Positions 8,401-16,941 are shown, counted from the stretch's first letter. The stretch: DNA of 64,000 nucleotides from Caenimonas sedimenti (GCF_007833165.1 NZ_VOBQ01000014.1:1-64000), one strand, 5' to 3'. Program-made: numbers and translations. Notes: generated by a model from the sequence alone, not told the origin.

Positions 8401-9575
8401 CCTCGATGGCCGTGCGTGCCCGGGAACTCAGCGCCGAAGGGCGCACCCTGCACAACGTGGTGGTCGGCGTCTCGCGCGAAGGGCGGACCTGGCGGGCGAA
8501 CGTTGCCGCCGATGAACTGAACGGCTACGTCGAGTACCGCGAACCCCTGAGCACCGGGGCGGGCCGCCTGCATGCGCGGTTGGCCCGGCTGAGCATGGCC
8601 GCGGCGGCGGCCGGCGAGGTGGAAGCCTTGCTGGAGCAGCAACCCGGCAGCATTCCCGCGCTCGACATCGTGGTGGACGACTTCGAGCTGAAGGGCCGCA
8701 AGCTGGGCCGGCTCGAGATCGAGGCCGTGAATCGTGGCGCGGGTGCAGTGGCGCGCGAAGGCGGCGTGCGTGAATGGCGGCTCAGCAAGCTGAGCCTGAG
8801 CACGCCGGAGGCCGTGTTCACCGCCTCGGGCAACTGGGCCGCCCTCGGCGCGCAGCCTGACGCCCGGCCGGGCCCGCGGGCCGCCGCGGAACGGCGGCGC
8901 ACCGCGATGAAGTTCCAGCTGGACATCGCCGACGCGGGTGCGTTGCTGGCGCGCTTCGGCATGAGCAATGTGGTGCGGCGCGGCCGCGGCAGCATGGAGG
9001 GCAACGTGGCCTGGCTGGGCTCGCCGCTGGCGTTCGACTACCCGACGCTCACGGGCAACTTCAAGGTCAACGTCGAATCGGGCCAGTTCCTCAAGGCCGA
9101 GCCGGGGCTGGCCAAGCTGCTCGGAGTGCTGAGCCTGCAGTCGCTGCCGCGCCGGCTCGCCCTCGATTTCCGCGACGTCTTCAGCGAGGGCTTCTCGTTC
9201 GACTTCATGCGCGGCGACATCGTCATCGAGCAGGGCATCGCATCGACGAACAACCTGCAGATGAAGGGCGTCAACGCGGCGGTGCTGATGGACGGCAAGG
9301 CCGACATCGCCCGCGAGACGCAGGACCTGAAAGTGGTCGTGGTGCCCGAGATCAACGCGGGCACGGCGTCGCTGGTCTTCACCGTCATCAACCCTGCGCT
9401 CGGCCTCGGGTCCTTCCTGGCGCAGATGTTTTTGCGGCAGCCGCTCATGAAGGCAGCCACCCAGGAATTCCACATCGACGGCACCTGGGGCGACCCGCGT
9501 GTCACGCGGGTCAGCCGCTCGGGCGAGCCCGCCACCACGGCGGGGCCCGTTCCGCCGCCTGCGCCCATTCGCTGA
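5466..9575 (+). CDS. yhdP: YhdP family AsmA-like envelope protein
   Basis: 1,369 residues, matching the YhdP/TIGR02099 family. One N-terminal membrane anchor (about residues 15-42, WSLWLLLAAWLVLALAW) is followed by a very long periplasmic beta-rich domain (DUF3971) and an AsmA-like C-terminal domain near 1190-1340. AsmA-like proteins are thought to bridge the inner and outer membranes and help carry phospholipid outward; that is family knowledge from E. coli. The C-terminal tail is proline-rich. ATG at 5466 is used. The nitrilase gene follows 12 bp downstream, an arrangement common in betaproteobacteria. Confidence 0.95.
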   Translation: MNAPPPIPSRTLKIFAAAVKWSLWLLLAAWLVLALAWGALHAWIVPRIGEFRPALESEAGRVLGVPVRIGGITARSEGLIPTFELRDVMLVGPQGQAALRLPLVVAGLSPRSLWNLGFEQLYIDRPELDIRRSPDGRIHVAGLDFSRASANDGRAADWLFRQTEFVIRGGTLHWTDELRRAPPLALREVQIVLRNTARQHAVRLEATPPPEWGSRFTLTGRFRQPFLAAGSGWQTWVGQVHADFGAVDLSQLRQHANLGFEINQGRGRLRAWADVERGQVIGGTADVVLTEVNARLGQALEPLALQSMSGRLGGKRLAHGFSFETQALQFVTVEGQRWPGGNVMLTWNQAQGKQPAQGTLRADKLDLGALSAIATRLPLSTATHAALQGYAPQGLVESLQARWQGGAGAVEKYEARGRASGLRLAARPGPEGKAGSPGIEGAAVDFDFTQDGGKARLAIERGELDLPGVFEERAVPVDSLAADVQWQRAGDQLSLSVANLKFSNADAQGEGQATWRTGDPAKVPGATRLPGVLDLQGSLSRANGTRVFRYLPLGVNKPARDYVRDSVLAGVSTGTKFRVKGDLRRFPFADGKDGQFLITAQVRDVTFAYVPPTPARGPETWPALDQLSAELEFEGNGMRIKGASGSFVGAPRLQVKADARIAEYRRTEVEVQGRVRGPLADSLAVVNAAPLAGWMNQALAKSTGNGNADLDLSLNLPIAAMERSKVLGTVTLAGNDIQITPDSPPLTRARGVVTFTDKGFQVLGAQARAFGGDVRLEGGTRAAGAPADAPPVLLRVQGTATAEGLRQARELGYLSRLARDFTGSTPYQLALGIRTGRPEILLTSSLQGLALNLPAPLNKSAETTLPLRYENALVRDTPPGARAQDTLAIQLGRLATVNYLRDVSGAEPQVLRGAIGIGLAGGEAVALPEEGVLANVQFDTFGVDPWEDVIARAAGADGAAAPEARPRAESAAATAYLPTSMAVRARELSAEGRTLHNVVVGVSREGRTWRANVAADELNGYVEYREPLSTGAGRLHARLARLSMAAAAAGEVEALLEQQPGSIPALDIVVDDFELKGRKLGRLEIEAVNRGAGAVAREGGVREWRLSKLSLSTPEAVFTASGNWAALGAQPDARPGPRAAAERRRTAMKFQLDIADAGALLARFGMSNVVRRGRGSMEGNVAWLGSPLAFDYPTLTGNFKVNVESGQFLKAEPGLAKLLGVLSLQSLPRRLALDFRDVFSEGFSFDFMRGDIVIEQGIASTNNLQMKGVNAAVLMDGKADIARETQDLKVVVVPEINAGTASLVFTVINPALGLGSFLAQMFLRQPLMKAATQEFHIDGTWGDPRVTRVSRSGEPATTAGPVPPPAPIR

Positions 9576-9587
9576 CAGGAGCACCCC

Positions 9588-10397
9588 ATGAAAGTCGCAG
9601 CCATCCAGATGGTGTCGGGCGTCTCGGTCGAGGGCAATCTCACCGCCGCCGGCGAATTGCTCGCGCAGGCCGCGGCGGCGGGCGCCGAACTCGCCGTGCT
9701 CCCCGAATATTTCTGCCTCATGGGACGGCGCGACAGCGACAAGCTGGCCGTGCGCGAGGCCTTCGGCAGCGGCGCGGTGCAGGCCTTTCTTGGCGCCACC
9801 GCGCGCGAGCTGGGCCTGTGGATCGTCGGCGGCACGCTGCCGCTGCAAGCCGCGGACGCCGACCACGTGCGCAACACCAGCCTGGTGTATTCGCCCGACG
9901 GCGAATGCGCGAACCGCTACGACAAGATCCACCTGTTCCGCTTCGACAACGGCCGCGAAAGCTACGACGAGTCGCGCGTGATCGAGCGCGGCTCGGACAC
10001 CCGCGCGTTCACGCTGGCATCGCGCGACGGTGCCAGCTGGCGGGTCGGCCAGTCGGTCTGCTACGACCTGCGTTTTCCCGAGCTCTACCGGGCCCTGGGC
10101 GCGGACGTGCTGCTGGTGCCCAGCGCCTTCACGCACACCACCGGCCAGGCCCACTGGGAACTGCTGCTGCGGGCACGCGCCGTGGAGAACCTTGCCTACG
10201 TGATCGCGCCGGCGCAGGGCGGCACGCACGAGAACGGCCGCAGGACCTGGGGTCATTCGATGGTGGTCGATCCCTGGGGCGCGGTGCTCGCCGAGCGCAC
10301 GGACGAAGGCGCCGGCGTGGTGCTGGCGGAACTTTCCGCGGCCCGGCTGGCCGAGGTGCGCTCGCACCTGCCAGCGCTGGAGCACCGGGTCTTGTGA
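9588..10397 (+). CDS. carbon-nitrogen hydrolase (nitrilase superfamily, Nit/omega-amidase type)
   Basis: 269 residues with the complete Glu-Lys-Cys triad: E40 in LPEYF, K113 in YDKIHLF and C158 in VCYDLRFPE. The family hydrolyses non-peptide C-N bonds. The Nit1/Nit2 branch removes amides from deaminated glutathione or omega-amides of 2-oxo acids, the likely role here. AGGAG lies just before the ATG. The last bases overlap the GTG start of the sensor kinase (GTGA), so the two genes are probably translated together. Confidence 0.93.
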   Translation: MKVAAIQMVSGVSVEGNLTAAGELLAQAAAAGAELAVLPEYFCLMGRRDSDKLAVREAFGSGAVQAFLGATARELGLWIVGGTLPLQAADADHVRNTSLVYSPDGECANRYDKIHLFRFDNGRESYDESRVIERGSDTRAFTLASRDGASWRVGQSVCYDLRFPELYRALGADVLLVPSAFTHTTGQAHWELLLRARAVENLAYVIAPAQGGTHENGRRTWGHSMVVDPWGAVLAERTDEGAGVVLAELSAARLAEVRSHLPALEHRVL

Positions 10398-12424
10398 GCG
10401 CCGTCGCGCCAGCGGCGCTGTTGCCGCCGCGCCGCCTTTCGGCCCCATTGCGCTGGTCGCTGTGGATCTCGCTCGGTGTGCTGGTGGTGGCGCTGCTCGC
10501 CACCCTGGTCTGGCTGGCGGGCCGCTACGAGGCGAGCCAGGCGCAGAGCCACGTCGAACGCGACGCGGCCGATGCGCTCAGCGACATCCGCTCGGCGCTC
10601 ACCCGCAACGTGCAGTCGCTGCAGGCGCTGCAGGCCGGGCCCCCGGCGCGCGAGACCTGGGTGGCCGAGGCCGACCGCCTGCTGCGCCGGCACCGCGAAT
10701 GGGTCACCATCGAATGGCGCGACGCATTGCTGGAGCCCGTGCTGACGGCCGAAACGCCTTACCGGGCGCCGGTGTTCGCGCGTTTCGGCCGCCGCAACTC
10801 GCAGGCCGAAGTGCAGCTCGCCTGCGCCAATGCCAGGCGCATCAGCGGACCCGCCTACGCCCGCAGTTACTTCGTGCCGCAGGCCGACGGCCTGGGGCTG
10901 GAGCTGATGGAGTTGTGCCTGCCGCTGGTGACGGCGGGCCAGCTCACCGGCTACGTGGTGGCGACCTACTCGCTGACCGAGCTGCTCGCCAGCCTGATCG
11001 GGCCGCAGCTGGGGCGCAGCCAGGAAATCTCGTTCACCGAAGCCGACGGCACCCGGCTGGCGATGCATGGGCTGGCGCGGCGCGGCACCCGGTCCTTCAC
11101 GGCGCAGCAGCTGCTGGACCTGCCCGGCAACACCATGGTGCTGCGCATGGACAGCTGGCGCTCGCAGCCGGACGTGTTCCCCAACGTGCTGACGGCGCTG
11201 GTGACGGCGATGTCGATCGCGCTGGTCACCGTGCTGTTCCTGCTCGCGCACGACACGCGGCGGCGCCTGCGGGTGGAACAGGACCTCGCCGATGCGCTGG
11301 CCTTCCGCAAGGCGATGGAGGACTCGCTGGTGACGGGCCTGCGCGCGCGCGACCTGCAGGGCCGCACGACCTACGTGAACCCGGCGTTCTGCCAGATGGT
11401 GGGGTTCATGCCCGATGAATTGCTGGGACGCGGCTCGCCAGCCCCTTACTGGCCGCCCGAGTTCTCGGACGACTACCAGAAGCGCCAGGACGTGCGCCTG
11501 TCCGGGCGCCACGTGCCGCCGCGCGAGGGCCATGAGTCGGTCTTCATGCGCAAGGACGGCACGCGCTTCCCGGTGCTGATCATCGAGGCGCCGCTCATCA
11601 ACGCGCATGGCGTGCAGACCGGCTGGATGAGCGCGGTGCTCGACATCAGCGAGCAGCGCCGGGTCGAAGAGCTCTCGCGCGCCAGCCAGGACCGCCTGCA
11701 GGCGACCGCGCGGCTGGCCACCGTCGGCGAGATGGCCTCGCTGCTGAGCCACGAGCTGAACCAGCCGCTGGCGGCCATCGCCAGCTACGCCACCGGTTCG
11801 GTGAACCTGCTGAAGCAGTCGACGCCCCATGCGCTGGCCGACATCGAGATGGCCATGCGCCGCATCGGCGAGCAGGCCGAGCGCGCGGGCCGCGTGATCA
11901 AGAGCGTGCACGACTTCGTGCGCCGGCGTGACCAGGACCGCCAGCCGGTGGACCCGCGCGCGCTGGTGGATGCGGTGCTGCCGCTGGTCAACCTGCAGGC
12001 GCGCAAGCTCGGCGTGCGCGTCGAGGTGCGGGTCCCGGAGGCCCTGCCGCTGGTGCTGTGCGACCGCACGATGGTGGAGCAGGTGCTGCTGAACCTGGCG
12101 CGCAATGCCATGCAGGCGATGGACGAGGCGCGTGTGGCCGACCCCGCGCTGCAGCTCCAGGTCCGCCTGGCCGCGGGCAGCGAGCGTGGCGGCGGCCGGC
12201 CCTGGGTGGAGTTCTCGGTGGCCGACTGCGGGCCCGGCATTCCCGAGGAAGTGAAGCAGCAGCTGTTCACGCCGTTCTTCACCACCAAGGCCGAGGGCAT
12301 GGGGCTGGGCCTGAGCCTGTGCCGCACGGTGGTCGAACAGCATGGGGGATTTCTCGGGTTCGAACCGCAGGCGCCGCAGGGTACGATTTTCCGGTTCACT
12401 TTGCCCGCGCAAGCCACCGACTGA
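10394..12424 (+). CDS. membrane sensor histidine kinase (PAS domain, DctS/FixL-like)
   Basis: About 676 residues from a GTG that overlaps the upstream TGA. Order of parts: membrane helix 1 (about 20-43), a periplasmic sensor region (about 45-262), helix 2 (about 265-287), a PAS domain (about 300-415), a dimerisation domain with phospho-acceptor H453 in LLSHELNQPLAAI, and an ATPase domain with the N box (LLNLARNAMQAM), DCGPGIP, FFTTK and GMGLGLSL. This layout is that of DctS-type dicarboxylate sensors, though the ligand cannot be told from sequence. It pairs with the FixJ-like regulator 5 bp downstream. The two-component pair behind a nitrilase gene is a less usual neighbourhood. Confidence 0.93.
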   Translation: MSAVAPAALLPPRRLSAPLRWSLWISLGVLVVALLATLVWLAGRYEASQAQSHVERDAADALSDIRSALTRNVQSLQALQAGPPARETWVAEADRLLRRHREWVTIEWRDALLEPVLTAETPYRAPVFARFGRRNSQAEVQLACANARRISGPAYARSYFVPQADGLGLELMELCLPLVTAGQLTGYVVATYSLTELLASLIGPQLGRSQEISFTEADGTRLAMHGLARRGTRSFTAQQLLDLPGNTMVLRMDSWRSQPDVFPNVLTALVTAMSIALVTVLFLLAHDTRRRLRVEQDLADALAFRKAMEDSLVTGLRARDLQGRTTYVNPAFCQMVGFMPDELLGRGSPAPYWPPEFSDDYQKRQDVRLSGRHVPPREGHESVFMRKDGTRFPVLIIEAPLINAHGVQTGWMSAVLDISEQRRVEELSRASQDRLQATARLATVGEMASLLSHELNQPLAAIASYATGSVNLLKQSTPHALADIEMAMRRIGEQAERAGRVIKSVHDFVRRRDQDRQPVDPRALVDAVLPLVNLQARKLGVRVEVRVPEALPLVLCDRTMVEQVLLNLARNAMQAMDEARVADPALQLQVRLAAGSERGGGRPWVEFSVADCGPGIPEEVKQQLFTPFFTTKAEGMGLGLSLCRTVVEQHGGFLGFEPQAPQGTIFRFTLPAQATD

Positions 12425-12429
12425 TCTCC

Positions 12430-13056
12430 ATGCAACCCGCCGCCAACGCCATCGTGTTCATCGTCGACGACGACGCGGGCGTGCGCGAGGCGCTCGCCTG
12501 GCTGCTGCGCTCGCGCCACCTGCTGTCGGAAAGCTATGCCAGCGCGGAGGAGTTCGATGCAATGCTGCGTGCCGGCTTCGCGCCCACGCAGCCGACCTGC
12601 CTGCTGCTGGACGTGCGCATGCCGGGCATGAGCGGCCTGGCGCTGTTCGAGAAGATCGTCGAGCGCGGCCTGGCGCGCGCGGTGCCGGTGATCTTCCTCA
12701 CCGGCCACGCCGACGTCCCCACGGCCGTCGACATGGTCAAGCGCGGCGCCTTCGACTTCTGCGAGAAGCCGTTCTCCGACAACGCCCTGGTGGACCGCGT
12801 GGAGGAAGCCCTGCGCGGCTCGGCCGCCGTCCTGGCCGAACAGCACGAACAGGGCCGGCTGGCCGACCGCCTGGGTGAACTGACGGAACGCGAGCGCGAC
12901 GTGATGCAGCTGGTGGCGAAGGGGCTGCCGAACAAGCTGATCGCCGACCAGCTGACGATCAGCGTCCGCACGGTCGAAGTGCACCGCGCCCGCGTGTTCG
13001 ACAAGATGGACGTGAAGTCGGCGGTGGAGCTGGCGAACCTGTTGCGCCTGGCGTAG
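12430..13056 (+). CDS. FixJ/NarL-type response regulator
   Basis: 208 residues. Receiver domain: acidic pocket VDDD near residue 11, phospho-acceptor D61 in LLLDVRMPG, T in FLTGHAD, and K113 in CEKPF. A LuxR-type helix-turn-helix occupies about 140-205 (LTERERDVMQLVAKG, then VRTVEVHRARVFDKM). It is the natural partner of the kinase directly upstream and should act as a DNA-binding transcriptional regulator of the FixJ/DctR/TtrR class. The target genes are not evident here. Its stop codon forms part of a palindromic repeat. Confidence 0.95.
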   Translation: MQPAANAIVFIVDDDAGVREALAWLLRSRHLLSESYASAEEFDAMLRAGFAPTQPTCLLLDVRMPGMSGLALFEKIVERGLARAVPVIFLTGHADVPTAVDMVKRGAFDFCEKPFSDNALVDRVEEALRGSAAVLAEQHEQGRLADRLGELTERERDVMQLVAKGLPNKLIADQLTISVRTVEVHRARVFDKMDVKSAVELANLLRLA

Positions 13057-13138
13057 GCTGGGGTGAGCCCGCAAGCGAACCCCAGCTTCGCGTGGCACCT
13101 GCACCGCTGGGATTCGGCTGCGCGCTCACCCCAGCCTA
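13054..13138. repeat. inverted repeat at the end of the response-regulator gene
   Basis: TAGGCTGGGGTGAGC (13054-13068) is repeated as its exact reverse complement at 13124-13138, 15 bp each, separated by 55 bp. The left arm contains the stop codon of the regulator. Between the arms is a diverged inner pair around ACCCCAGC/GCTGGG. It looks like a dispersed palindromic element and may fold as a terminator between the regulator and the convergent small gene. Confidence 0.8.
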
Positions 13139-13159
13139 CGGTCGCTGCGCGAACCCAGC

Positions 13160-13279
13160 CTACTTTTCGTCCTCGTCGCCCGGCAACTCCCCGCGCTTGC
13201 GCCCTGAAAACATCGTCCACCAGACGATGCCCACCAGCAGCACCAGCGCCAGCAGGGCTTCAAGCAGAATCAGCAACAT
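13160..13279 (-). CDS. small single-helix membrane protein (39 aa)
   Basis: A 39-residue frame: hydrophobic helix at about residues 2-22 (LLEALLALVLLVGIVWW), then TMFSGRKRGEL and an acidic GDEDEK tail. This gives an N-out or N-in anchor with a charged cytoplasmic tail. Its ATG overlaps the mltA ATG on the other strand by two bases (shared CATG). The WWTMFSGR segment is the type of sequence kept in tiny Burkholderiales membrane proteins, but that is from memory. Function unknown. The longer reverse frame reaching 13525 is an mltA shadow. Confidence 0.6.
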   Translation of the reverse strand: MLLILLEALLALVLLVGIVWWTMFSGRKRGELPGDEDEK

Positions 13280-14414
13280 GTCTTTTCGTGTCCTGTGGTT
13301 GCTGGCCATTGTAGGAACGCTGGCCGCGTGCGGCAGCGTGCCGTTGCCGCCCGAGCCTGCGCCTGTCCGCCCGCCGCCGGCGCCGTCCACCGGCCCGGCA
13401 CCGGATGACGGCGTGCCGCCGGGCGTCATCACGCAAGGCAAGAGCCGCTGGCAACCGGTGCGCTGGTCGGACCTGCCCGGCTTCGAGGCCGACGCCCTGC
13501 ATGAAGCCTGGAACGCGTGGCTCAAGAGCTGCGAGCGCCCGGCGCCGCCGTGGACGGCGCTGTGTCCGGAGGTGCGGCGGCTGTCGATCGCCTCGGCCGA
13601 GGAGCAGCGGGCCTGGATGCGGCAGCGGCTGCAGCCCTACCGCGTCGATGCGTTGCAAGGCCAGGCGGAAGGCCTGCTCACCGGCTACTACGAACCGGTC
13701 CTGGATGCCACCCGCCAGCCCACGGCCGGCAGCGCCGTTCCCTTGTACCGGCCGCCCGCCGACCTGGCGACGCGCCGCCCCTGGTACTCGCGCCAGGAGA
13801 TCGACACGCTGCCGCAGGCCCGTGCCGCCCTGCGCGGCCGCGAGATCGCGTACCTGTCGGACCCGCTGGACGCACTGGCCTTGCAGATCCAGGGTTCGGG
13901 CCGCCTGCGCGTGGCCGAGCCGGACGGCAGCGTGCGCACCGTCCGCGTCGCCTTCGCCGGCACCAACGAACAGCCGTACCGCAGCGTGGGCAGCTGGTTG
14001 CTGCAGCAGGGCCTGCGGGACGCGACCTGGCCCGGCATCAAGGCCTGGGCCGCGCGCCATCCGCAGCGGGTCCAGGAGATGCTCTGGATCAATCCCCGCG
14101 TCGTCTTCTTCCGCGAAGAGCCGCTCAGCGACTTCGATGCGGCTTCCGGGCCGCGCGGGGCGCAGGGTGTGGCGCTCACGCCCGGCCGCTCGATCGCGGT
14201 GGACCGCGAGAGCATTCCCTACGGCACGCCGGTGTGGCTGGTCTCCGCCGGGCCGCAGGTCACGCTGCAACGGCTGGTGCTGGCGCAGGACACGGGCAGC
14301 GCCATCGTCGGTGCCGTGCGGGCCGACTATTTCGTCGGCTGGGGCGACGCCGCGGGCGAGATCGCGGGGCGGCTGAAGCAGCCGCTGGCCCTGTGGGTGC
14401 TCTGGCCTCGCTGA
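13278..14414 (+). CDS. mltA: membrane-bound lytic murein transglycosylase A
   Basis: 378 residues with a lipoprotein signal peptide ending in LAAC (Cys18), so anchored in the outer membrane. A Pro-rich linker follows. The MltA domain (about 130-290) has GLLTGYYEP near residue 132 and IQGSGRL near 204. The 3D domain at the C-terminus includes ALTPGRSIAVD and AQDTGSAIVGAVRADYF, with the catalytic-region Asp in the latter. MltA cleaves peptidoglycan glycan strands to 1,6-anhydro-muropeptides during cell-wall turnover. Start ATG 13278 is chosen because it gives the signal peptide. Confidence 0.95.
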   Translation: MSFRVLWLLAIVGTLAACGSVPLPPEPAPVRPPPAPSTGPAPDDGVPPGVITQGKSRWQPVRWSDLPGFEADALHEAWNAWLKSCERPAPPWTALCPEVRRLSIASAEEQRAWMRQRLQPYRVDALQGQAEGLLTGYYEPVLDATRQPTAGSAVPLYRPPADLATRRPWYSRQEIDTLPQARAALRGREIAYLSDPLDALALQIQGSGRLRVAEPDGSVRTVRVAFAGTNEQPYRSVGSWLLQQGLRDATWPGIKAWAARHPQRVQEMLWINPRVVFFREEPLSDFDAASGPRGAQGVALTPGRSIAVDRESIPYGTPVWLVSAGPQVTLQRLVLAQDTGSAIVGAVRADYFVGWGDAAGEIAGRLKQPLALWVLWPR

Positions 14415-14509
14415 AACGCTTCGCCGGACCGGAATTTTTGCGCGAAGCCGGGCGGGTGTGCTGCGCTAAACTGGTCCGCTCCTCGCTGGCCCTGGGGCTC
14501 AAGAGACGC

Positions 14510-15061
14510 ATGGAACGAAACCCGATCGCGGCGAGCCGCAGCAGTTTTCTCGCGAATTTCCTTCGGGACCCCTGCGGCACGGGCGCACTGGCACCGGCGA
14601 CGCCCACGCTTGCCGCCAGCGTCGCGCGGGTCACGCACGAGGCTTGGCAGGCGCACGGTTCGCGCCTCAAGCTCATCGAGCTCGGCGCCGGCACCGGCGC
14701 GCTCACGAGGGACCTGAAACGGATGAATCCGGTGCTGGTCGAACGCAATGAGGATTGGGCCGCGCTGCTGCGGACCCGCTTCCCCGGCCTGGAAGTGCTC
14801 AACGAGTGCGCGGCGGATACGCTGCGGGGCTTGCGCGAGCCGGTCGGCCTGGTCACGTCGATCCCCTTGCTGAACAACCCGCAATCGAACGAGCTCAAGT
14901 CGCTGCTCCAGCAGGCTTACGCTGACGGCGTGCTGCGCTTCTGCGTGCTTTACACGTACGGGCTGCGCGATCCGCTCGCCGGCAGCGGGTTCCGGCAGCA
15001 CCGCCGCGCGTCGTTCGTGCCCCGCAGCCTGCCGCCGGCCCACGTCTGGGTCTATCAATGA
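14510..15061 (+). CDS. class I SAM-dependent methyltransferase, PmtA-like
   Basis: 183 residues. The N-terminus FLANFLRDPCGTGALAP resembles the substrate-side segment of bacterial phospholipid N-methyltransferases and rRNA dimethylases. Motif I is IELGAGTGALTRDL near residue 58, and motif IV is TSIPLLN near 120. Family knowledge suggests methylation of phosphatidylethanolamine, but the protein is short and the substrate is inferred only. The next gene starts 7 bp after the stop; the ATGAGCGGTC around the stop is repeated at that gene's own start codon. Confidence 0.75.
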   Translation: MERNPIAASRSSFLANFLRDPCGTGALAPATPTLAASVARVTHEAWQAHGSRLKLIELGAGTGALTRDLKRMNPVLVERNEDWAALLRTRFPGLEVLNECAADTLRGLREPVGLVTSIPLLNNPQSNELKSLLQQAYADGVLRFCVLYTYGLRDPLAGSGFRQHRRASFVPRSLPPAHVWVYQ

Positions 15062-15068
15062 GCGGTCG

Positions 15069-16916
15069 ATGAGCGGTCTGCTGGCGCGCCTGCGCGCCGG
15101 GAAGCGCTGGCAGCTGGCGCTGGCCCTGTTGCTCGCCGGCGTGATGGGCGCCCTGCTGCTGCCCATGCTGCCCATGCTGCGGCATTTCTCGCCCGTGATC
15201 GTGGCGGCCGCCGCGCTCGTGGGCTACCTGAGCCGCGGCCGCTGGACCGACGCCGCCGTGATGGCCGCGCTCCATTGGGTCGCCGGCTGGCCGGAGGACC
15301 CCGCCGGCACGCAACTGATGGCGTGCGTCACGCTCCCCGTGCTCGCTTTCACGGCGCGGCCGCTGTTTTCGGCTTTCCTCGGCGCCACGGTCTACGGCCT
15401 GGTCGTCGGTGGTGGCTACCTCAAGGAGCAGTTCGGCGGCAGCTTCCTGACCTGGCAGGACCTGCGCTATTTCTTCCGCGAGTTCAACGACAACATCGCG
15501 GTGGCCGCGACCCAGCCCACCCTCCTGGTCTACATCGCGGCCGTGGTCGCCACGATCGCCATCGGCGGGGTGCTGATGTGGAAGGTCGACGGGCGCTTCG
15601 CGCTCCGGCAGGCCCGGCCGATGCCCCGCTGGCCGGTCGCCGTGCTGGCCTTGCTGATCACCGCCTGGAGCGCCGAGCTGCTCTCCGACCACGGGCAGCT
15701 CGCGCTGCGCAGGGGCGTCTGGACCTGGAGCGAGCGGTGGCGCGACCGGCCGGTCTCCACCTTCGTTTCCACCATGCGCATCCAGGCCGAGGCGACCGCG
15801 CCGCGGACCGACGCGCGCTGGCTGCACGAGCTGGCAGGCCGCCAGAAGGGCGAAGCCGCCCCGGCCGGCCGGCCAGCGGACATCGTGGTGTTCCTCCAGG
15901 AAAGCCAGTTCAACCCGATGTCCATCGCCGGGTGTCCCGCGGCGCTTTGTGCCATGAAGGCGTTTTCGGCGACACCCCGCACGACGGCCCATGGGCCGAT
16001 GCGGGTGCACCTGCATGGCGGCGGCACATGGCTGTCGGAGTTCGCGCTCAGCACCGGCGTGCCGCATACCCTGTTCGGCGCGGGCGGAGATTTCGCCCCC
16101 TTCAATGTCGCGCCGGCGGTCCGCCGCTCCTTCGTGCGCTCGTTGCGGGCGGCCGGCTACCGCACGGTGGCGGTCTATCCGGTGCTGGGCAACATGATGA
16201 ACGCGCGCCAGGCTTACGCAGCCTACGGCTTCGACCGCTTCTACGATTCCGCCGAGCTGGGCATGGACGGCACGTTCGAGACCTCGGACCAGCAGGTGCA
16301 CGACGCGGCGCTGCGCGTGTTGCGGGAGGAGCAGAAGCACGGGCGCCCGGTGTTCCTGTTCGCGCTGACGATCTTCAACCACGCCGAGCACGGGGTGCGC
16401 ATGCACCGGGTGCCGCCGCCGCTGCTGGAGCGCGCGGGCGCGAGCTTCGCCGACCCGGCGGTGGCGCGCAACGTGGCGGATTTCATCTGGCGTTCGCAAC
16501 TGTTCGAGCAGGCCATGGAGCGGACGGCGCAGCAGCTCCTGGGCGGCACGCGCCCGGCCGTGCTGGCCTGGTTCGGCGATCACCAGCCGCCGTTCGGCAA
16601 TGCCCCGCAGCTGCGCCAGAACATGCAGCATTTCGGCGGCGCGGATCCCGGGTTTCCGGCCCGGTTCGAGACCTGGTACCACGTCGCCGCCAACGTCGGG
16701 GCGCCGCGCCAGGCCAGCCCGCGCATGATGGACATCGTGTTCCTGCCCAGCCTCCTGGCCGAGGCCGCCGGCGCCCCGATGGACGACTGGCTGGTGGCCA
16801 ACCGCGCTGTCCGCGAACGCTGTGCCGGCCTGCTCGCCGAGTGCAAGGAGGCCGCCGTGCGCGACGCGTATTTCTCCTACCTCGTGCACGACCTCTCGTC
16901 GTTCCGGTCGCCCTGA
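15069..16916 (+). CDS. sulfatase-fold membrane enzyme (LTA synthase/phosphoethanolamine transferase-like)
   Basis: 615 residues. About five N-terminal membrane helices lie before residue 215. A periplasmic alkaline-phosphatase-fold domain follows: FLQESQFNP near 280 (metal-binding Glu), GGGTWLSEFALSTG near 318 (probable nucleophile Thr), TIFNHAEHG near 436 and WFGDHQPPF near 502 (metal-binding Asp-His). Enzymes of this fold move phosphoglycerol or phosphoethanolamine from lipids to glycans. With the PmtA-like gene directly upstream, a phospholipid-linked envelope modification is plausible. Substrate not known. Confidence 0.85.
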   Translation: MSGLLARLRAGKRWQLALALLLAGVMGALLLPMLPMLRHFSPVIVAAAALVGYLSRGRWTDAAVMAALHWVAGWPEDPAGTQLMACVTLPVLAFTARPLFSAFLGATVYGLVVGGGYLKEQFGGSFLTWQDLRYFFREFNDNIAVAATQPTLLVYIAAVVATIAIGGVLMWKVDGRFALRQARPMPRWPVAVLALLITAWSAELLSDHGQLALRRGVWTWSERWRDRPVSTFVSTMRIQAEATAPRTDARWLHELAGRQKGEAAPAGRPADIVVFLQESQFNPMSIAGCPAALCAMKAFSATPRTTAHGPMRVHLHGGGTWLSEFALSTGVPHTLFGAGGDFAPFNVAPAVRRSFVRSLRAAGYRTVAVYPVLGNMMNARQAYAAYGFDRFYDSAELGMDGTFETSDQQVHDAALRVLREEQKHGRPVFLFALTIFNHAEHGVRMHRVPPPLLERAGASFADPAVARNVADFIWRSQLFEQAMERTAQQLLGGTRPAVLAWFGDHQPPFGNAPQLRQNMQHFGGADPGFPARFETWYHVAANVGAPRQASPRMMDIVFLPSLLAEAAGAPMDDWLVANRAVRERCAGLLAECKEAAVRDAYFSYLVHDLSSFRSP

Positions 16917-16941
16917 CCGGCGGCGACTGCGGCGGCCGGCT

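Noticed and set aside
6771..10448. 1,225-codon reverse open frame opposite yhdP and the nitrilase gene
   Set aside because: GC-rich third positions keep antisense frames open; the product is low-complexity Arg/Ala/His-rich and the + strand genes have clear family motifs.
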